Positions 40,175-49,255 of a DNA stretch of 64,000 bases are shown one piece after another. Numbering within the stretch: the stretch's first letter is position 1; every line of letters starts with the position of its first letter. Source of the DNA: a virus; the IMG/VR virus record IMGVR_UViG_3300032287_003869, positions 1 through 64,000 of that record. The stretch is one strand, 5' to 3'. A model generated the notes under the pieces. That model did not search any database. It saw only the letters and a list, made by a program, of their open reading frames with translations, and was not told the DNA's origin. The position numbers and the translations under genes are program-made.

Positions 40175-41381
40175 TAGCGTTCAAGACTTTTCTATCTGGG
40201 TGTCCATGAGGATATTTGAACAATTCAGCATAGCATTCAATATTATCTCCGTTTTCCAACCAACGCTTGTTTGCATCATTTCTCGCTTTTGCACTGATAT
40301 TCATGTAACGTCCTTTTTTGCTTAGGACGTCATCAATCACGGAAACCATTTCTTCTCCTGTATCGAATTTAAATGGTGCATTCTCATATGTGCAAAGATT
40401 TTGACAAGCGATTGGAATTCCGAATGCATTTGCCTCAACAAGTTTCAAATCAGATTTAGATTTGTTGAAATTGTTATTTTGCAAAGGAGCAACCATCATG
40501 TTAATTCTTAGATTTTTGATCTTCTCTCCATAGTGGTAGAGATTTTGCCAAGGGTGGAATTCTATTTTTCCAGACTTCACTAAATTTGTCAAAGGAAGAG
40601 GATATGCTCCAAGAAATACCCATTGGTACTTATCCACGGTTTTTGCAATAATATCTACAACGTGCGCAAAGTCATCTTTTTGACCAACTCTGTTATCAAC
40701 GTCAAAATGTGCTCCAGATCCAGCATAAAGGATTCTTGGTTTCTTTTTGTAAGTGTCGTAATTTGACGATATCTGCTTCTCGTCATAGAAATGCCCAAGC
40801 CAAAACTTTGGAGGGAAATTGGGAATAATTGTCACGCTTTTATGCCCAGTTTTTTCCGTGTAGTAATCCTTCATGAATTGATTTGTAACCGTAACCTCAT
40901 CGCAAAGAAGCATTATATCTTGGCAATTTTTTCTAATCTGAGGGTCTGTAAATGCTGGTTTATATTTGTTATAATCCGGAATATCTTCTGAGAAAACAAG
41001 ATCGTCAATTTCATAGATAATTCGGAAACCGACTTCTTTGGAGAGTTCTTTTAAGAACTGAACAAACTTTAATTGGTGGCTTGTGGCTTGTCTTTGAATC
41101 CTAACGACCTTTGTATTGATATATGATCGTGGGTCCAAGTTCATAACAGTAGTACCATGAACTGTAAACATATTGAATGCATTAAGCAAATGTTCTGGCC
41201 AAATCATTCTCCAAAAACCGCATCCGCTATAGTCAGCATAATACTGAATAACTCTTGGTAGATGATTTTCAGGTGGAGTCATGTCCTCTTTTTTTGTTGC
41301 TGCCTTGTTTCCAATGTGCGTAAACTGCATCGAGTTCCTCAAAAGAGGGGATGTAAATTGGCTGTTGGGAATTTGAATCAT
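40155..41381 (-). CDS. GT4-like glycosyltransferase
   Basis: A 408-residue protein. YEIDDLVF, RILYAGSGAHFD, and SKSDLKLVEANAFGIPIAC (the E-x7-E-like donor-binding block of GT-B enzymes) support a GT4-type transferase. A similar gene occurs in T4-like cyanophages. It may modify phage DNA, virion proteins or host glycans. A promoter TTGATT-N17-TAATAA is upstream. Confidence 0.7.
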   Translation of the reverse strand: MIQIPNSQFTSPLLRNSMQFTHIGNKAATKKEDMTPPENHLPRVIQYYADYSGCGFWRMIWPEHLLNAFNMFTVHGTTVMNLDPRSYINTKVVRIQRQATSHQLKFVQFLKELSKEVGFRIIYEIDDLVFSEDIPDYNKYKPAFTDPQIRKNCQDIMLLCDEVTVTNQFMKDYYTEKTGHKSVTIIPNFPPKFWLGHFYDEKQISSNYDTYKKKPRILYAGSGAHFDVDNRVGQKDDFAHVVDIIAKTVDKYQWVFLGAYPLPLTNLVKSGKIEFHPWQNLYHYGEKIKNLRINMMVAPLQNNNFNKSKSDLKLVEANAFGIPIACQNLCTYENAPFKFDTGEEMVSVIDDVLSKKGRYMNISAKARNDANKRWLENGDNIECYAELFKYPHGHPDRKVLNAINGIIA

Positions 41382-41385
41382 AGTG

Positions 41386-41414
41386 TTATTAATTTTCTGT
41401 TACGTTAAAATCAA
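41386..41414 (-). promoter_or_regulatory. sigma70-like promoter
   Basis: TTGATT (41414-41409), 17-bp spacer, TAATAA (41391-41386), 4 bases to the ATG at 41381. Confidence 0.4.
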
Positions 41415-43207
41415 GCGGTTTCTAGAGGAATTCTTTTAGTTATTCCATTTGTTTTCTCCAAATAAACGACCTCGCCATTTGCTAATTTTGAACATTCTTT
41501 TCTGTGGGAAATCACATAAATGCCATAAGAATACTTCTCTACAAAGTCATTTAACAATCTTACGACATTCTCGACTCCAGCGGAGTCCAAGCTTGTATCC
41601 AAAAGCTCATCATAAAATTGAACATTGTAATAAACATTTGTTTGCATCTTCAACATATCAATAAATGCAAACATTACAGCGAGGTCTATGGCCTTTCTTT
41701 CTGCTCCACTATAGTTGAAATACATAGTCGGCTTACCTCTCTCGTTTTTTATCTCCTCCTCAAAATATTGGTCAAAAGTTATGATAGAGTTGGCATTTAA
41801 TTCTTTTAGATAAAAAGCTATCTTTGAATTAAACAATGCCAATATTTTCTTCACAACATAACTTTTAACGCCTTCTTCTGATAAAACGAACTTAACATTG
41901 TCTAAAACTTTGAATCTTATCTTCAACCCGTCCAGTGTTTCCCCAAGTTTCAAAAGATCATTTTTAATCCCATCAATACTCTTGGATTCTTCTTCTTTGA
42001 AGTTTTGCAATTCGGTTAATGATGTTTTTTCCTTTTCCAGTTGTTTTTCAAAATACTCTTTTTTCTCTTCGTCGTTTTGTTTCTTTTGAATCGCAAGTGC
42101 ATTCTTTGTTATACCGTCCTTTAATAGTGAGATTGCTCTTTCAATTAAAGATATTTCGGATTTCAATTCCGATTGCTTTTTATACAATTCCTGTTCAAGA
42201 ATAGTGTTTTTTTGTTCAATTGTTGAGCGGATTTCGTTTTTTCTTTGCTGAATATGATCCAAATCGTCCGCTGTGACTTTTCTCATGCAAACTGGACACT
42301 CATCTTCTTCTGTTCCAATTTTTGATAAATCTGATTTTAAAATTTTAATCTCTATTAAAACCTCAGTGCATTTTTTAACAATCTGCTGATTCTCTTCATT
42401 TTTGTCTTTATTTTTTTCTTCAAGTTTCTTCAGCTTTTCCTTGTTTTGTTGAACATCTTCTATCTTATATGTTAATATTCTATCTGTGGTTTCAGTTAAT
42501 TGTTTTTCAATTCTGGATATGGTTTCATCTATCGCATTCTTTCTACGATCTCTTTCTTCTGAATTTCTTTTATTTTGATCCAATACTAGTTTTATTGTTT
42601 TTTCCAAATCGGAATATTTTTCAGATTTTGATTCTATTTCCTTCTTTACCTCAACATATTCTTCTTTCAAATTGGAATTCATTCTTGAGAATACGTCCAA
42701 ATTGAATATCCCTTCAATGAATTTTTTCTTCTCCAACTTCTTCTGGGCCATGAAGGGTATCGTGGAGTTAATCGAGAGGCATATGCAATTCGTGAATATC
42801 TCTGGCGTGAGGTTTAAAATTGAAAGAATGTATTCGGTGGTGTTTGATATGCTGTCCCTGCTTACATCTTGACCGTTCTCGAACAAATTCAACTTGGAGG
42901 GTTTTATAGTCCTGATGATCTCGTATTCATTCTTGTCTATGGAAAATGTTAAAGACACCTCCGCAGTTTCATTTGTTAGGTTGTTTACAACAAACTCCTT
43001 TTTAAGTTCTCTTGTTGTCTCCCCAAACAATGCAAAATAAAAGGAATCGACAAGAGAACTCTTTCCAGTTCCATTTTGACGATCCATCAAGTCCTTGTTT
43101 ATTCCCGTTATGATGTTCAGTCCCTTTTGAAAATCCACAACAACAGGAGTCTTTCCTATGCTTAGGAAATTTTTAACTTTTAATGTTTTAAATACTACTT
43201 TTTTCAC
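41411..43207 (-). CDS. 46: recombination nuclease subunit gp46 (SbcC/Rad50-like)
   Basis: A 598-residue protein (T4 gp46 is 560). Walker A ends in QNGTGKSS (about 44-51), a long coiled coil is interrupted by the zinc hook CPVC (about 305), the ABC signature is YSGAERKAIDLAV, and the Walker B/D-loop region is FYDELLDTSLD. It forms the gp46/47 complex that resects DNA ends. It overlaps gp47 by 4 bases. Confidence 0.92.
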   Translation of the reverse strand: MKKVVFKTLKVKNFLSIGKTPVVVDFQKGLNIITGINKDLMDRQNGTGKSSLVDSFYFALFGETTRELKKEFVVNNLTNETAEVSLTFSIDKNEYEIIRTIKPSKLNLFENGQDVSRDSISNTTEYILSILNLTPEIFTNCICLSINSTIPFMAQKKLEKKKFIEGIFNLDVFSRMNSNLKEEYVEVKKEIESKSEKYSDLEKTIKLVLDQNKRNSEERDRRKNAIDETISRIEKQLTETTDRILTYKIEDVQQNKEKLKKLEEKNKDKNEENQQIVKKCTEVLIEIKILKSDLSKIGTEEDECPVCMRKVTADDLDHIQQRKNEIRSTIEQKNTILEQELYKKQSELKSEISLIERAISLLKDGITKNALAIQKKQNDEEKKEYFEKQLEKEKTSLTELQNFKEEESKSIDGIKNDLLKLGETLDGLKIRFKVLDNVKFVLSEEGVKSYVVKKILALFNSKIAFYLKELNANSIITFDQYFEEEIKNERGKPTMYFNYSGAERKAIDLAVMFAFIDMLKMQTNVYYNVQFYDELLDTSLDSAGVENVVRLLNDFVEKYSYGIYVISHRKECSKLANGEVVYLEKTNGITKRIPLETA

Positions 43208-44244
43208 GATTGTTTATATAATTCCACTGTGTATTTTGCAACATCTTCTTTATTGTCGATGTCTAAAAGTTTAACAAAATCAAAAATCGCTTTTTCCATA
43301 TCAATTCCAGACAAGTCAAACTCTTCATCCAATTCTTCAGAAACAGGATTGAATGCAATTGTATTGTCAAAAGAAAGAGATATTGGGTTTAAATTTTTTA
43401 TATTGGCTGAATATTTTTCCAATTCCTCGCTTTCTATGTTTTTATCGACAATGATTCTTACAATGTTGTTTTCTACATTTTGTTCCGAACTGTCATATTC
43501 CGACAGTTTAATTTTTTTATGTTTGGGTGAATTTTTGTTTTCATAGAATGTATAAGACGTGTCATCGAAATTAACAATATAATATCCCTTTGTCGATTCA
43601 GTATCTCCAAAGTCCATCTCAAAGGGGTTTCCGACATATATAATCTTGGATTCCTTATATTCTCTCTCATCTCTCAAATGAAAATGCCCACTAAAAACAA
43701 GTGGTGCCTTCTTGGATACGCTTGAGGGTGAAAATCCATGTTCACATAATTTATATGTGTTCATTTTGAAGCTTTCTATTTCAAAATGCCCCATCAACAC
43801 ATCGCATTGAGGAATATCCTTCATTTCAGTTCCCCAAGGACACATGAATACTTTCTTTCCACCAAATTCAAACATCTTTGGCTTATCTATGATTTCAATG
43901 TTAGGATACCCCCTAAAAACAGAAAGAGAGTGAATATCAGCCTTGTCTTTTAAGAAGCTGCAATGATTTCCAACAATCATTTTAAGCTCGAAGTCTTTAA
44001 ACTTATCAGTTATATCGGATGCAACGTGTAGAGTATTAACCGATATATCAGACCTAGAATGGAAATAATCTCCAAGAAAAAGTATGTTTTTTATATTCTT
44101 CTTTTTTAATTCTGAAACAAACCAATCACTCCAATCGTCAGCTATCTTATGCCAAGTAGAACTGTTTTGATGAACTCCTAAATGGAGGTCTGAAAAAATC
44201 GCATAATTGTTATCCACTTGATTGTGATTATAATTCAATTTCAA
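43204..44244 (-). CDS. 47: recombination nuclease subunit gp47 (SbcD/Mre11-like)
   Basis: A 346-residue protein (T4 gp47 is 339). The metallophosphoesterase motifs are FSDLHLG, LGDYFHS, VGNHCS, MGHFE and GHFHLRD. It is the nuclease partner of gp46. It overlaps the late sigma factor gene by 4 bases. Confidence 0.92.
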   Translation of the reverse strand: MKLNYNHNQVDNNYAIFSDLHLGVHQNSSTWHKIADDWSDWFVSELKKKNIKNILFLGDYFHSRSDISVNTLHVASDITDKFKDFELKMIVGNHCSFLKDKADIHSLSVFRGYPNIEIIDKPKMFEFGGKKVFMCPWGTEMKDIPQCDVLMGHFEIESFKMNTYKLCEHGFSPSSVSKKAPLVFSGHFHLRDEREYKESKIIYVGNPFEMDFGDTESTKGYYIVNFDDTSYTFYENKNSPKHKKIKLSEYDSSEQNVENNIVRIIVDKNIESEELEKYSANIKNLNPISLSFDNTIAFNPVSEELDEEFDLSGIDMEKAIFDFVKLLDIDNKEDVAKYTVELYKQS

Positions 44245-44714
44245 TAATTGTCAATTTTGTCGATTGGTGCTGGTCTTGTGTAAACCTTATGTGAACCGTA
44301 TTCCTCACTATCATTCATCATGATATCGAAATTTCTTTCCTTGTATTCCTCAACAACTTCGTGGTGCTTCTTTTCTTTTTTAATTCTACAAATAAATGCA
44401 TGATAAGCAATTGTTGTAAAATAACCGAAAGGTGAAAAACCTTGATTCAATTTAAACTTCTTATGAAGAATTGCTTGATACATTTTTAGAACAGCATCTC
44501 CCACCATGTCTTCTTTGTAGCTGTAGTTAATAAAATTACCAGCATAGGAAAGCCCTTGGGCTATTTTCTGAATGCTATCTCCAAGATAATTGGTTATGAT
44601 TCCATCATCGTAATACTTGATCAGGGCATCTTCGAAATCTTTAGCATTCACATAATGGGGTTTATCTTCTGCTTTTTTTCTTTTTCTTTTTACTGGTTTG
44701 TCGTTATCTTTCAT
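44241..44714 (-). CDS. 55: late sigma factor gp55-like
   Basis: 157 residues from MKDNDKPVK (T4 gp55 is 185). A basic N-terminus is followed by DFEDALIKYYDD, IAQGLSYAGNF, DMVGDAVLKMYQ and AYHAFICRIKKEKK, matching the sigma region 2-like core of T4 gp55 (IAEGLSKRFNF, EMIADGIEASI, CFNAFVQRIKKER). It directs RNA polymerase to TATAAATA-type late promoters, which are numerous here. Confidence 0.82.
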   Translation of the reverse strand: MKDNDKPVKRKRKKAEDKPHYVNAKDFEDALIKYYDDGIITNYLGDSIQKIAQGLSYAGNFINYSYKEDMVGDAVLKMYQAILHKKFKLNQGFSPFGYFTTIAYHAFICRIKKEKKHHEVVEEYKERNFDIMMNDSEEYGSHKVYTRPAPIDKIDNY

Positions 44715-46161
44715 TGATTTTAATTCTTTGGTGTGGGATATTTTCCTGTTCATAGAATTCTTGGCGTTTCATTTGATGTTGCATTCCATAATACAATTGA
44801 TCGGCCACATCTATGATATAAAGTGTATTTTTCTTTTCGTGTAAACGAAGACCTCTACCAATGCTTTGTAAAACTTTTATTTTGGATTTTCCTCCACCTC
44901 CAAAAATAATATAGTGAAGGTTTTTAATATTGATTCCTGTTGAAAATATTTTGGAAATGGCTATACATATGACATTTTCCTTAGTTTCCATTATCTTTCT
45001 TATTTTTTCTCTATCATCCACTCCCATTTCTCCAGAAATATAAAAGACTTCTTTGTTTTCCAAGCCTTTACTTAAAACTTTGTAAAGAGTTTCACCATGT
45101 TCAAGATAATCTACAAGAATCAATGCGTTGTTTTGACAGTTAAGTGAAAGTTTTCGTATGGTTTCATTTCTGAATTGACTTTTTATAAGGAAATCAATTT
45201 CATTTCTATAGTTGTCCGTTGCAGCATTGCCTCCAAAATTTCTTATCGGTTTGGTTTTATATTCCAATTCGACAACTTGAGCTATTGCGGGAACAACGTG
45301 TTTATCCTCCCTTAATTCAAAGCTTCTTCTTTGGTAAATTATAGGACCAATCTTCCCTATAATTGTCCATTGGTCTATTTTGTCTTCTGGCATCGTACCA
45401 GTAAACCCAAACTTGTGGCTTGTTTGGCATGTTTCTATAATTTTTGTTATTTCGTTGGATTTTCTGATTTGGTGACACTCATCTACAACGAGAACATCTA
45501 TATATTTCAACCAATCTATGTCGCTGTTCTTAGATTGCAGTATGGCACTTGTGCATACAACGACATTTCTACTCAAATCGAGCTTATCATCACCTGTCCA
45601 CTTGGAATATCCAAACGGAACACCGTATTCTTGAAAGTCACCACAAGTTTGAACAACTAGGCTCCTATTGGGAACAACCAAGCAACACTTGAAGTTGCTG
45701 TCCATATTGTGTATTTTTGACAACAAGGAAGCCATTGTAAGCGTTTTTCCGCCAGCAGTGGCTAGAAGTATCGTTCCTCTTCCAAAATTCAGACATTTAT
45801 CGACTATTTCCTTTTGGTAATCCCTCAATTTCAAATTAAGGGGATATTCTTCCAAAGAAAACGATTCTGTTTTCCTCCAATCGTATGCTGCTGGATTATT
45901 TTCCCTCAATAAATCCTGATGAATCTTCACACGATCCATCGAATATTCCGTATTGTTCTTTATGAACTTTAAAATCTCAGGAAGAAGACAAGAATCGAAT
46001 CTTCCGGTTCCTGTTATAACATACTTTCTGGATGGAATGAACCTGTTTCTCGCAAACTTGGCACCATCGTTCTTTACGGAAAAGAATTCTTTTACTTCAT
46101 CGAAGTAATCGCCTGAGTAAATTCCCTTTTTCTTCTTGTCATCGTATCCAAGATCTATCAT
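44704..46161 (-). CDS. uvsW: DNA helicase UvsW
   Basis: A 485-residue superfamily 2 helicase (T4 UvsW is 503). GTILLATAGGKT (Walker A), VDECHQIRKS (DECH box), GFTGTMPE (motif III), ALILVDYLEHGE and QSIGRGLRLHE (motif VI). It drives branch migration and resolves R-loops. It neighbours uvsY as in T4. Confidence 0.9.
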   Translation of the reverse strand: MIDLGYDDKKKKGIYSGDYFDEVKEFFSVKNDGAKFARNRFIPSRKYVITGTGRFDSCLLPEILKFIKNNTEYSMDRVKIHQDLLRENNPAAYDWRKTESFSLEEYPLNLKLRDYQKEIVDKCLNFGRGTILLATAGGKTLTMASLLSKIHNMDSNFKCCLVVPNRSLVVQTCGDFQEYGVPFGYSKWTGDDKLDLSRNVVVCTSAILQSKNSDIDWLKYIDVLVVDECHQIRKSNEITKIIETCQTSHKFGFTGTMPEDKIDQWTIIGKIGPIIYQRRSFELREDKHVVPAIAQVVELEYKTKPIRNFGGNAATDNYRNEIDFLIKSQFRNETIRKLSLNCQNNALILVDYLEHGETLYKVLSKGLENKEVFYISGEMGVDDREKIRKIMETKENVICIAISKIFSTGINIKNLHYIIFGGGGKSKIKVLQSIGRGLRLHEKKNTLYIIDVADQLYYGMQHQMKRQEFYEQENIPHQRIKINER

Positions 46162-46550
46162 GTGGTTTCCAACTGAACTATCTTGATAATGTTTCCAATG
46201 TCGAAACTCATGGATGACATTACCTTTTCAATCTTTTCCAGAAAATCGATAAGATTTTTACTTTCTTCTATCTTTTCATCGATTTCCAGAACGGATTCAT
46301 GTTTTTCTGCAACATTCCTTAGAACGGGAGCAGAAATGGAGGCCACAGCCTCTTGTTTTATTTTCTCAATGACAATGTTTAATTGCTTTTTCTTGTCTTT
46401 CTCAAGTCTGTTTAAATTGTTTTTCTCTAAAATTAAACGAGAAACCCACTTTGCCTTCTTTGCTGGAAGAAGAAGAGAAGATTCCTTCAAGTTCATCTCA
46501 TCAACAATGCAATCTTGTTTTAGTTCCTCTATGTAATTTGATAAAGACAT
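46158..46550 (-). CDS. uvsY: recombination mediator UvsY-like
   Basis: A 130-residue protein (T4 UvsY is 137). The N-terminus IEELKQDCIVDEMNLKESSL followed by AKWVSRL parallels T4 UvsY (LQEELKKDVFIDSTKL ... YSKWLNK). It helps UvsX load onto gp32-coated DNA. It overlaps uvsW by 4 bases. The promoter TTGACT-N16-TATATT lies 14 bases upstream. Confidence 0.75.
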   Translation of the reverse strand: MSLSNYIEELKQDCIVDEMNLKESSLLLPAKKAKWVSRLILEKNNLNRLEKDKKKQLNIVIEKIKQEAVASISAPVLRNVAEKHESVLEIDEKIEESKNLIDFLEKIEKVMSSMSFDIGNIIKIVQLETT

Positions 46551-46564
46551 TTAAAATCTAAATA

Positions 46565-46592
46565 AATATAACTTATTTTTCAAAAAAGTCAA
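46565..46592 (-). promoter_or_regulatory. sigma70-like promoter of uvsY-uvsW operon
   Basis: TTGACT (46592-46587), 16-bp spacer, TATATT (46570-46565), 14 bases to the ATG at 46550. Confidence 0.6.
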
Positions 46593-46595
46593 ATA

Positions 46596-46832
46596 ATGAA
46601 TTTCGATAAATTAGTAAAATGTATTTTAGAGGACAATGCCGCTGGTGATGGAGGCTCATTTGGGTCTGGTGAATCATTCGGACATGGTGGTGCTGTCGGT
46701 AATTCTGACTTTTGGAATACCGGAAGTGCAATTATCCCCTATGTAATGGGGACATTTAGAAGATCGGGGAAAGTAAAAGGGAAAAGAAAAAGAAAAAATG
46801 CAAAAAGAAGAAAGAAAAATAGATCTAAGTGA
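46596..46832 (+). CDS. predicted internal-head protein: leader, Gly-rich middle, basic tail
   Basis: A 78-residue protein. The leader MNFDKLVKCILE|DNA ends in I-x-E. A Gly/Ser-rich middle is followed by a Lys/Arg tail (about 17 of the last 24 residues), suited to DNA binding in the head. CTAAATA lies 33 bases upstream. The end overlaps the next gene by 35 bases. Confidence 0.65.
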   Translation: MNFDKLVKCILEDNAAGDGGSFGSGESFGHGGAVGNSDFWNTGSAIIPYVMGTFRRSGKVKGKRKRKNAKRRKKNRSK

Positions 46833-47250
46833 TACTGGTCACTGGATTCTTCCTCCAAGTGTGGAAGAATTTGGAGATAATTCCAAAGATTACTTCGGTT
46901 TTGTATATAAAATAACTCTGCCCAATGGTTTCTGGTATATTGGGTCCAAGCAATTCGAATCTAAGAGAAAATTAAAGCCTTTGAAGGGTAAAACAAGAGC
47001 AAGAAGGACGGTTGTGGAGAGTGATTGGAGAGAATACACGTCATCCTCAAACATGATAAACGACATTATATCCAAAGAGGGGAAAGGAAATATGAGGTTT
47101 GAAATCATAACTCTTGCAAGGGGTGGGAAGTTTGAATTAAAATATTGTGAAATGAAACATCAAGTTTTGGAAAATTGTCTTTTTGAAGAGAATTGCATGA
47201 ACCAAATAGTGAACGTAAGGCTTGGGAAGAAAAAAACTTTCAATTTTTAA
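46798..47250 (+). CDS. GIY-YIG-type endonuclease-like protein
   Basis: A 150-residue protein. FGFVYKITLPNGFWYIGSKQ has the G-(I/V)-Y ... Y-I-G layout of GIY-YIG nucleases, and Arg/Lys-rich segments follow. A Glu near ELKYCEMKHQ could be the metal ligand. It may be a homing (Seg-like) enzyme or a resolvase. It has no capsid leader. Confidence 0.6.
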   Translation: MQKEERKIDLSDTGHWILPPSVEEFGDNSKDYFGFVYKITLPNGFWYIGSKQFESKRKLKPLKGKTRARRTVVESDWREYTSSSNMINDIISKEGKGNMRFEIITLARGGKFELKYCEMKHQVLENCLFEENCMNQIVNVRLGKKKTFNF

Positions 47251-47271
47251 AAATATTTTCACTTTACCCTA

Positions 47272-47300
47272 TTGACTTTTTGGGGTAGTTGGGTTAAAAT
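47272..47300 (+). promoter_or_regulatory. sigma70-like early promoter 1 of tandem pair
   Basis: TTGACT (47272-47277), 17-bp spacer, TAAAAT (47295-47300), inside the 220-bp gap before the gene at 47471. The downstream sequence is repeated at promoter 2. Confidence 0.65.
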
Positions 47301-47321
47301 CATTCTGTGGATGTTTCAAAA
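47294..47321 (+). repeat. imperfect direct repeat, copy 1
   Basis: A block of about 28 bases starting at the -10 box (TTAAAAT ... TCTGTGGATG ... CAAAA), repeated with a few changes at 47419-47447. Confidence 0.6.
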
Positions 47322-47397
47322 CCCTTTACACACAACAAAACATCTGAATATAAGAAAACTAGAAATGCATTTTTTGTAGAAAAAACAAATTTTTCAA

Positions 47398-47425
47398 TTG
47401 TATTTTTAAATTTCTGTTTTAAAAT
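47398..47425 (+). promoter_or_regulatory. sigma70-like early promoter 2 of tandem pair
   Basis: TTGTAT (47398-47403), 16-bp spacer, TAAAAT (47420-47425). Confidence 0.5.
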
Positions 47426-47447
47426 GAATCTGTGAATGATTTGAAAA
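47419..47447 (+). repeat. imperfect direct repeat, copy 2
   Basis: The second copy (TTAAAAT ... TCTGTGAATG ... GAAAA) of the block at 47294-47321, again beginning at the -10 box. Confidence 0.6.
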
Positions 47448-47470
47448 GGAATTAGATTTTTAAACATAAA

Positions 47471-47941
47471 ATGCTCTACGAATTGATTAATTATAACACT
47501 TTATACAAGAATATCAAACTAGATATAGAAGAATTCTGTAAGAAATATGAAATTTCATTTGAAAATTCCAAAGTAAAAACAAAAAGAGAACTTTTAATTT
47601 ATTTTTCTCTTATTGAGATTTTAAAAAAATTGGAAAAAAGAAAATTAGAAAAACCAATTGTAATCTTCGATTCAAACTTCAATAATACTTTGTTTCAATT
47701 CTGTTTTAAACAAATATCAAAAATTCTAGTTATTCCTGTATTTTTTGTTGAAAATGAAATTTCAAATGGAACAAAGAAAGAATTGATATTAAAAGCTGAT
47801 TCTTTTTATGATTTAAATATTTTTACAATTAAAAAACTAAAAAAACAATTATGTTTTAAAAAACATAGTTCTCTTGTTTCAAATATTTGTAATTTTAAAT
47901 CTTTGGGATGCTCTCAAATGATGGAGCATAGCGTTGAATGA
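47471..47941 (+). CDS. hypothetical early protein
   Basis: A 156-residue Lys/Phe/Ile-rich protein of unknown family, read from two tandem sigma70-like promoters with leaders of roughly 40 and 165 bases, unlike most genes here. Its codon use is very AT-rich compared with its neighbours. It overlaps the convergent gene by 47 bases. It might be a recent acquisition. Confidence 0.55.
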   Translation: MLYELINYNTLYKNIKLDIEEFCKKYEISFENSKVKTKRELLIYFSLIEILKKLEKRKLEKPIVIFDSNFNNTLFQFCFKQISKILVIPVFFVENEISNGTKKELILKADSFYDLNIFTIKKLKKQLCFKKHSSLVSNICNFKSLGCSQMMEHSVE

Positions 47942-48260
47942 TTGGGAGAAATTGTCTTAATGCCTCTTTTGCATTGTTTTCATTGATATCTCCGAATTCA
48001 ACAATTTTATTCTCTTCATCAGCATCTAGTCTTTCGATCATAAGAGCCTTTGCAATCATTCTTACAAGAAGAACCATTCCTTCAGGGGAAAGTGCTTCGG
48101 TATTAGAAGGTTGTTCCGGAATTTCAGGAACTGGTGTTGGTGCTGCCTGATCTGGTGCAGCCTGTGCAGGAGCTTCTGGTGTTGGAGGAACAGGGGGTTG
48201 ATCTTGTTCAGTAATAAGTTCCTTGTATCCTTTGTTGAGTATTTTGTGAAATCTGCTCAT
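47895..48260 (-). CDS. predicted internal-head/core protein with Pro-rich linker
   Basis: A 121-residue protein. The leader MSRFHKILNKGYKELITE|QDQ ends in I-x-E. A Pro/Ala/Gln linker (about residues 20-55) is followed by a helical C-terminal domain. It lies just after another leader-bearing gene in one late operon. A packaged or core protein is inferred. Confidence 0.6.
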   Translation of the reverse strand: MSRFHKILNKGYKELITEQDQPPVPPTPEAPAQAAPDQAAPTPVPEIPEQPSNTEALSPEGMVLLVRMIAKALMIERLDADEENKIVEFGDINENNAKEALRQFLPIIQRYAPSFESIPKI

Positions 48261-48261
48261 A

Positions 48262-48912
48262 TTATTTGCTTTCCTTTAAAATTTCCAAATTGAAAATAAT
48301 TCTCTTCAATACTTCTTCATTTACTTCTTTTCCTTCACCATTCAACATGCTTGTAATTTTGGAAATCAAAACCATATCATTTGAGAAGTCATCCATTGGC
48401 TTTGATACATTTTTTTCATAGGATTCAAACTCTATGACATTCTTAACAGCACAAAGATAATCAGCTGCTTTCACAATCTTGGAAAGCATCCATGCTTCGA
48501 TTTTATTTCCACATCCAACAAGAGACATGAGAGCATCTGCATATTTTTTGATTTTGAATACTTCAGATTTTGCCATATCAAGATTTCCAGAATCATGCAC
48601 ATCGTAATCGCATTCCTCACACCCCTCTTCTTCCTCTTGAGAATGTTGACCACACTCTCCACTTTCGCATTCTGGGCAACTCTGTCTATTCATGTCAATA
48701 GTATTGGCCGTTTGTTCCATTTCCTCTGGACTCCTTCTGAATGTTTCAATTTCTTCTGGTTTTGTTGCAATAAATTCTATTTCATTTTGGTCGGGATTTG
48801 TTGCATTTTTAATCAATACGTTTTGGGGCATTTGTTCGCCTCCAACATTCATTTCTTCCAAAACTTGTTCATATGCTTTGGAAAGTTCTAAAAGACTGGA
48901 TTTTCTTGTCAT
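48262..48912 (-). CDS. predicted internal-head/core protein with Cys cluster
   Basis: A 216-residue acidic protein. The leader is MTRKSSLLELSKAYEQVLE|EMN (L-x-E; LLE also occurs earlier). The middle has CPECESGECGQH and GCEECDYD, likely metal-binding. The C-terminal half is helical. ACTAAATA lies 5 bases before the ATG, divergent from the gene at 48950. Confidence 0.6.
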   Translation of the reverse strand: MTRKSSLLELSKAYEQVLEEMNVGGEQMPQNVLIKNATNPDQNEIEFIATKPEEIETFRRSPEEMEQTANTIDMNRQSCPECESGECGQHSQEEEEGCEECDYDVHDSGNLDMAKSEVFKIKKYADALMSLVGCGNKIEAWMLSKIVKAADYLCAVKNVIEFESYEKNVSKPMDDFSNDMVLISKITSMLNGEGKEVNEEVLKRIIFNLEILKESK

Positions 48913-48917
48913 AAGAT

Positions 48918-48925
48918 TATTTAGT
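48918..48925 (-). promoter_or_regulatory. late promoter motif (divergent pair)
   Basis: ACTAAATA on the minus strand, 5 bases before the ATG at 48912. Confidence 0.7.
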
Positions 48926-48933
48926 TGTCGAAT

Positions 48934-48941
48934 GATAAATA
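48934..48941 (+). promoter_or_regulatory. late promoter motif (divergent pair)
   Basis: GATAAATA, 8 bases before the ATG at 48950. Confidence 0.65.
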
Positions 48942-48949
48942 AATTTGTT

Positions 48950-49228
48950 ATGAGTAATTTTGATCAACTTGTTAATGTCATTTTGGAAGCTGCTAGATGC
49001 ACAGGTCCAACAAAGAAGGCATCTTCAACAGCTAAAGGTAAAAAATGGATGCAATGTGTAAAAAATCCAAAAGGAAAAGGTTACAAAAGAGTTCATTTTG
49101 GACAAAAGGGTGTGAAAGTTACAGGAAAATCAGGCAACACTAAGAGAAAAAAAAGCTTCCGCGCACGGCATGGATGCTCCAAAGCAAAACCAGGAACCGC
49201 AAAATTTCTAAGTTGTAAGAATTGGTAA
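48950..49228 (+). CDS. basic predicted internal-head protein (DUF5872-like)
   Basis: 92 residues. The leader MSNFDQLVNVILE|AAR ends in I-x-E. The body is strongly basic, with YKRVHFGQKG and KKSFRARHGCSKA, resembling the DUF5872-type proteins of T4-like phages (RRKSFRARH-C). I chose this ATG because a late motif lies 8 bases before it; longer versions upstream lack support. DNA binding in the capsid or in the host is likely. Confidence 0.7.
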   Translation: MSNFDQLVNVILEAARCTGPTKKASSTAKGKKWMQCVKNPKGKGYKRVHFGQKGVKVTGKSGNTKRKKSFRARHGCSKAKPGTAKFLSCKNW

Positions 49229-49255
49229 ACGTTTTATTTGTAATAATTTACATAA

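Noticed and set aside
47266-47287. Terminator hairpin TACCC/GGGTA after the GIY-YIG-like gene
   Set aside because: Only 5 bp with a long loop and no T-run; the same bases form a good -35/-10 promoter instead.
48692-48949. Longer N-terminal form of the basic DUF5872-like protein
   Set aside because: The extension is antisense to the leader-bearing gene at 48262, whereas ATG 48950 has a late motif and begins a typical leader.
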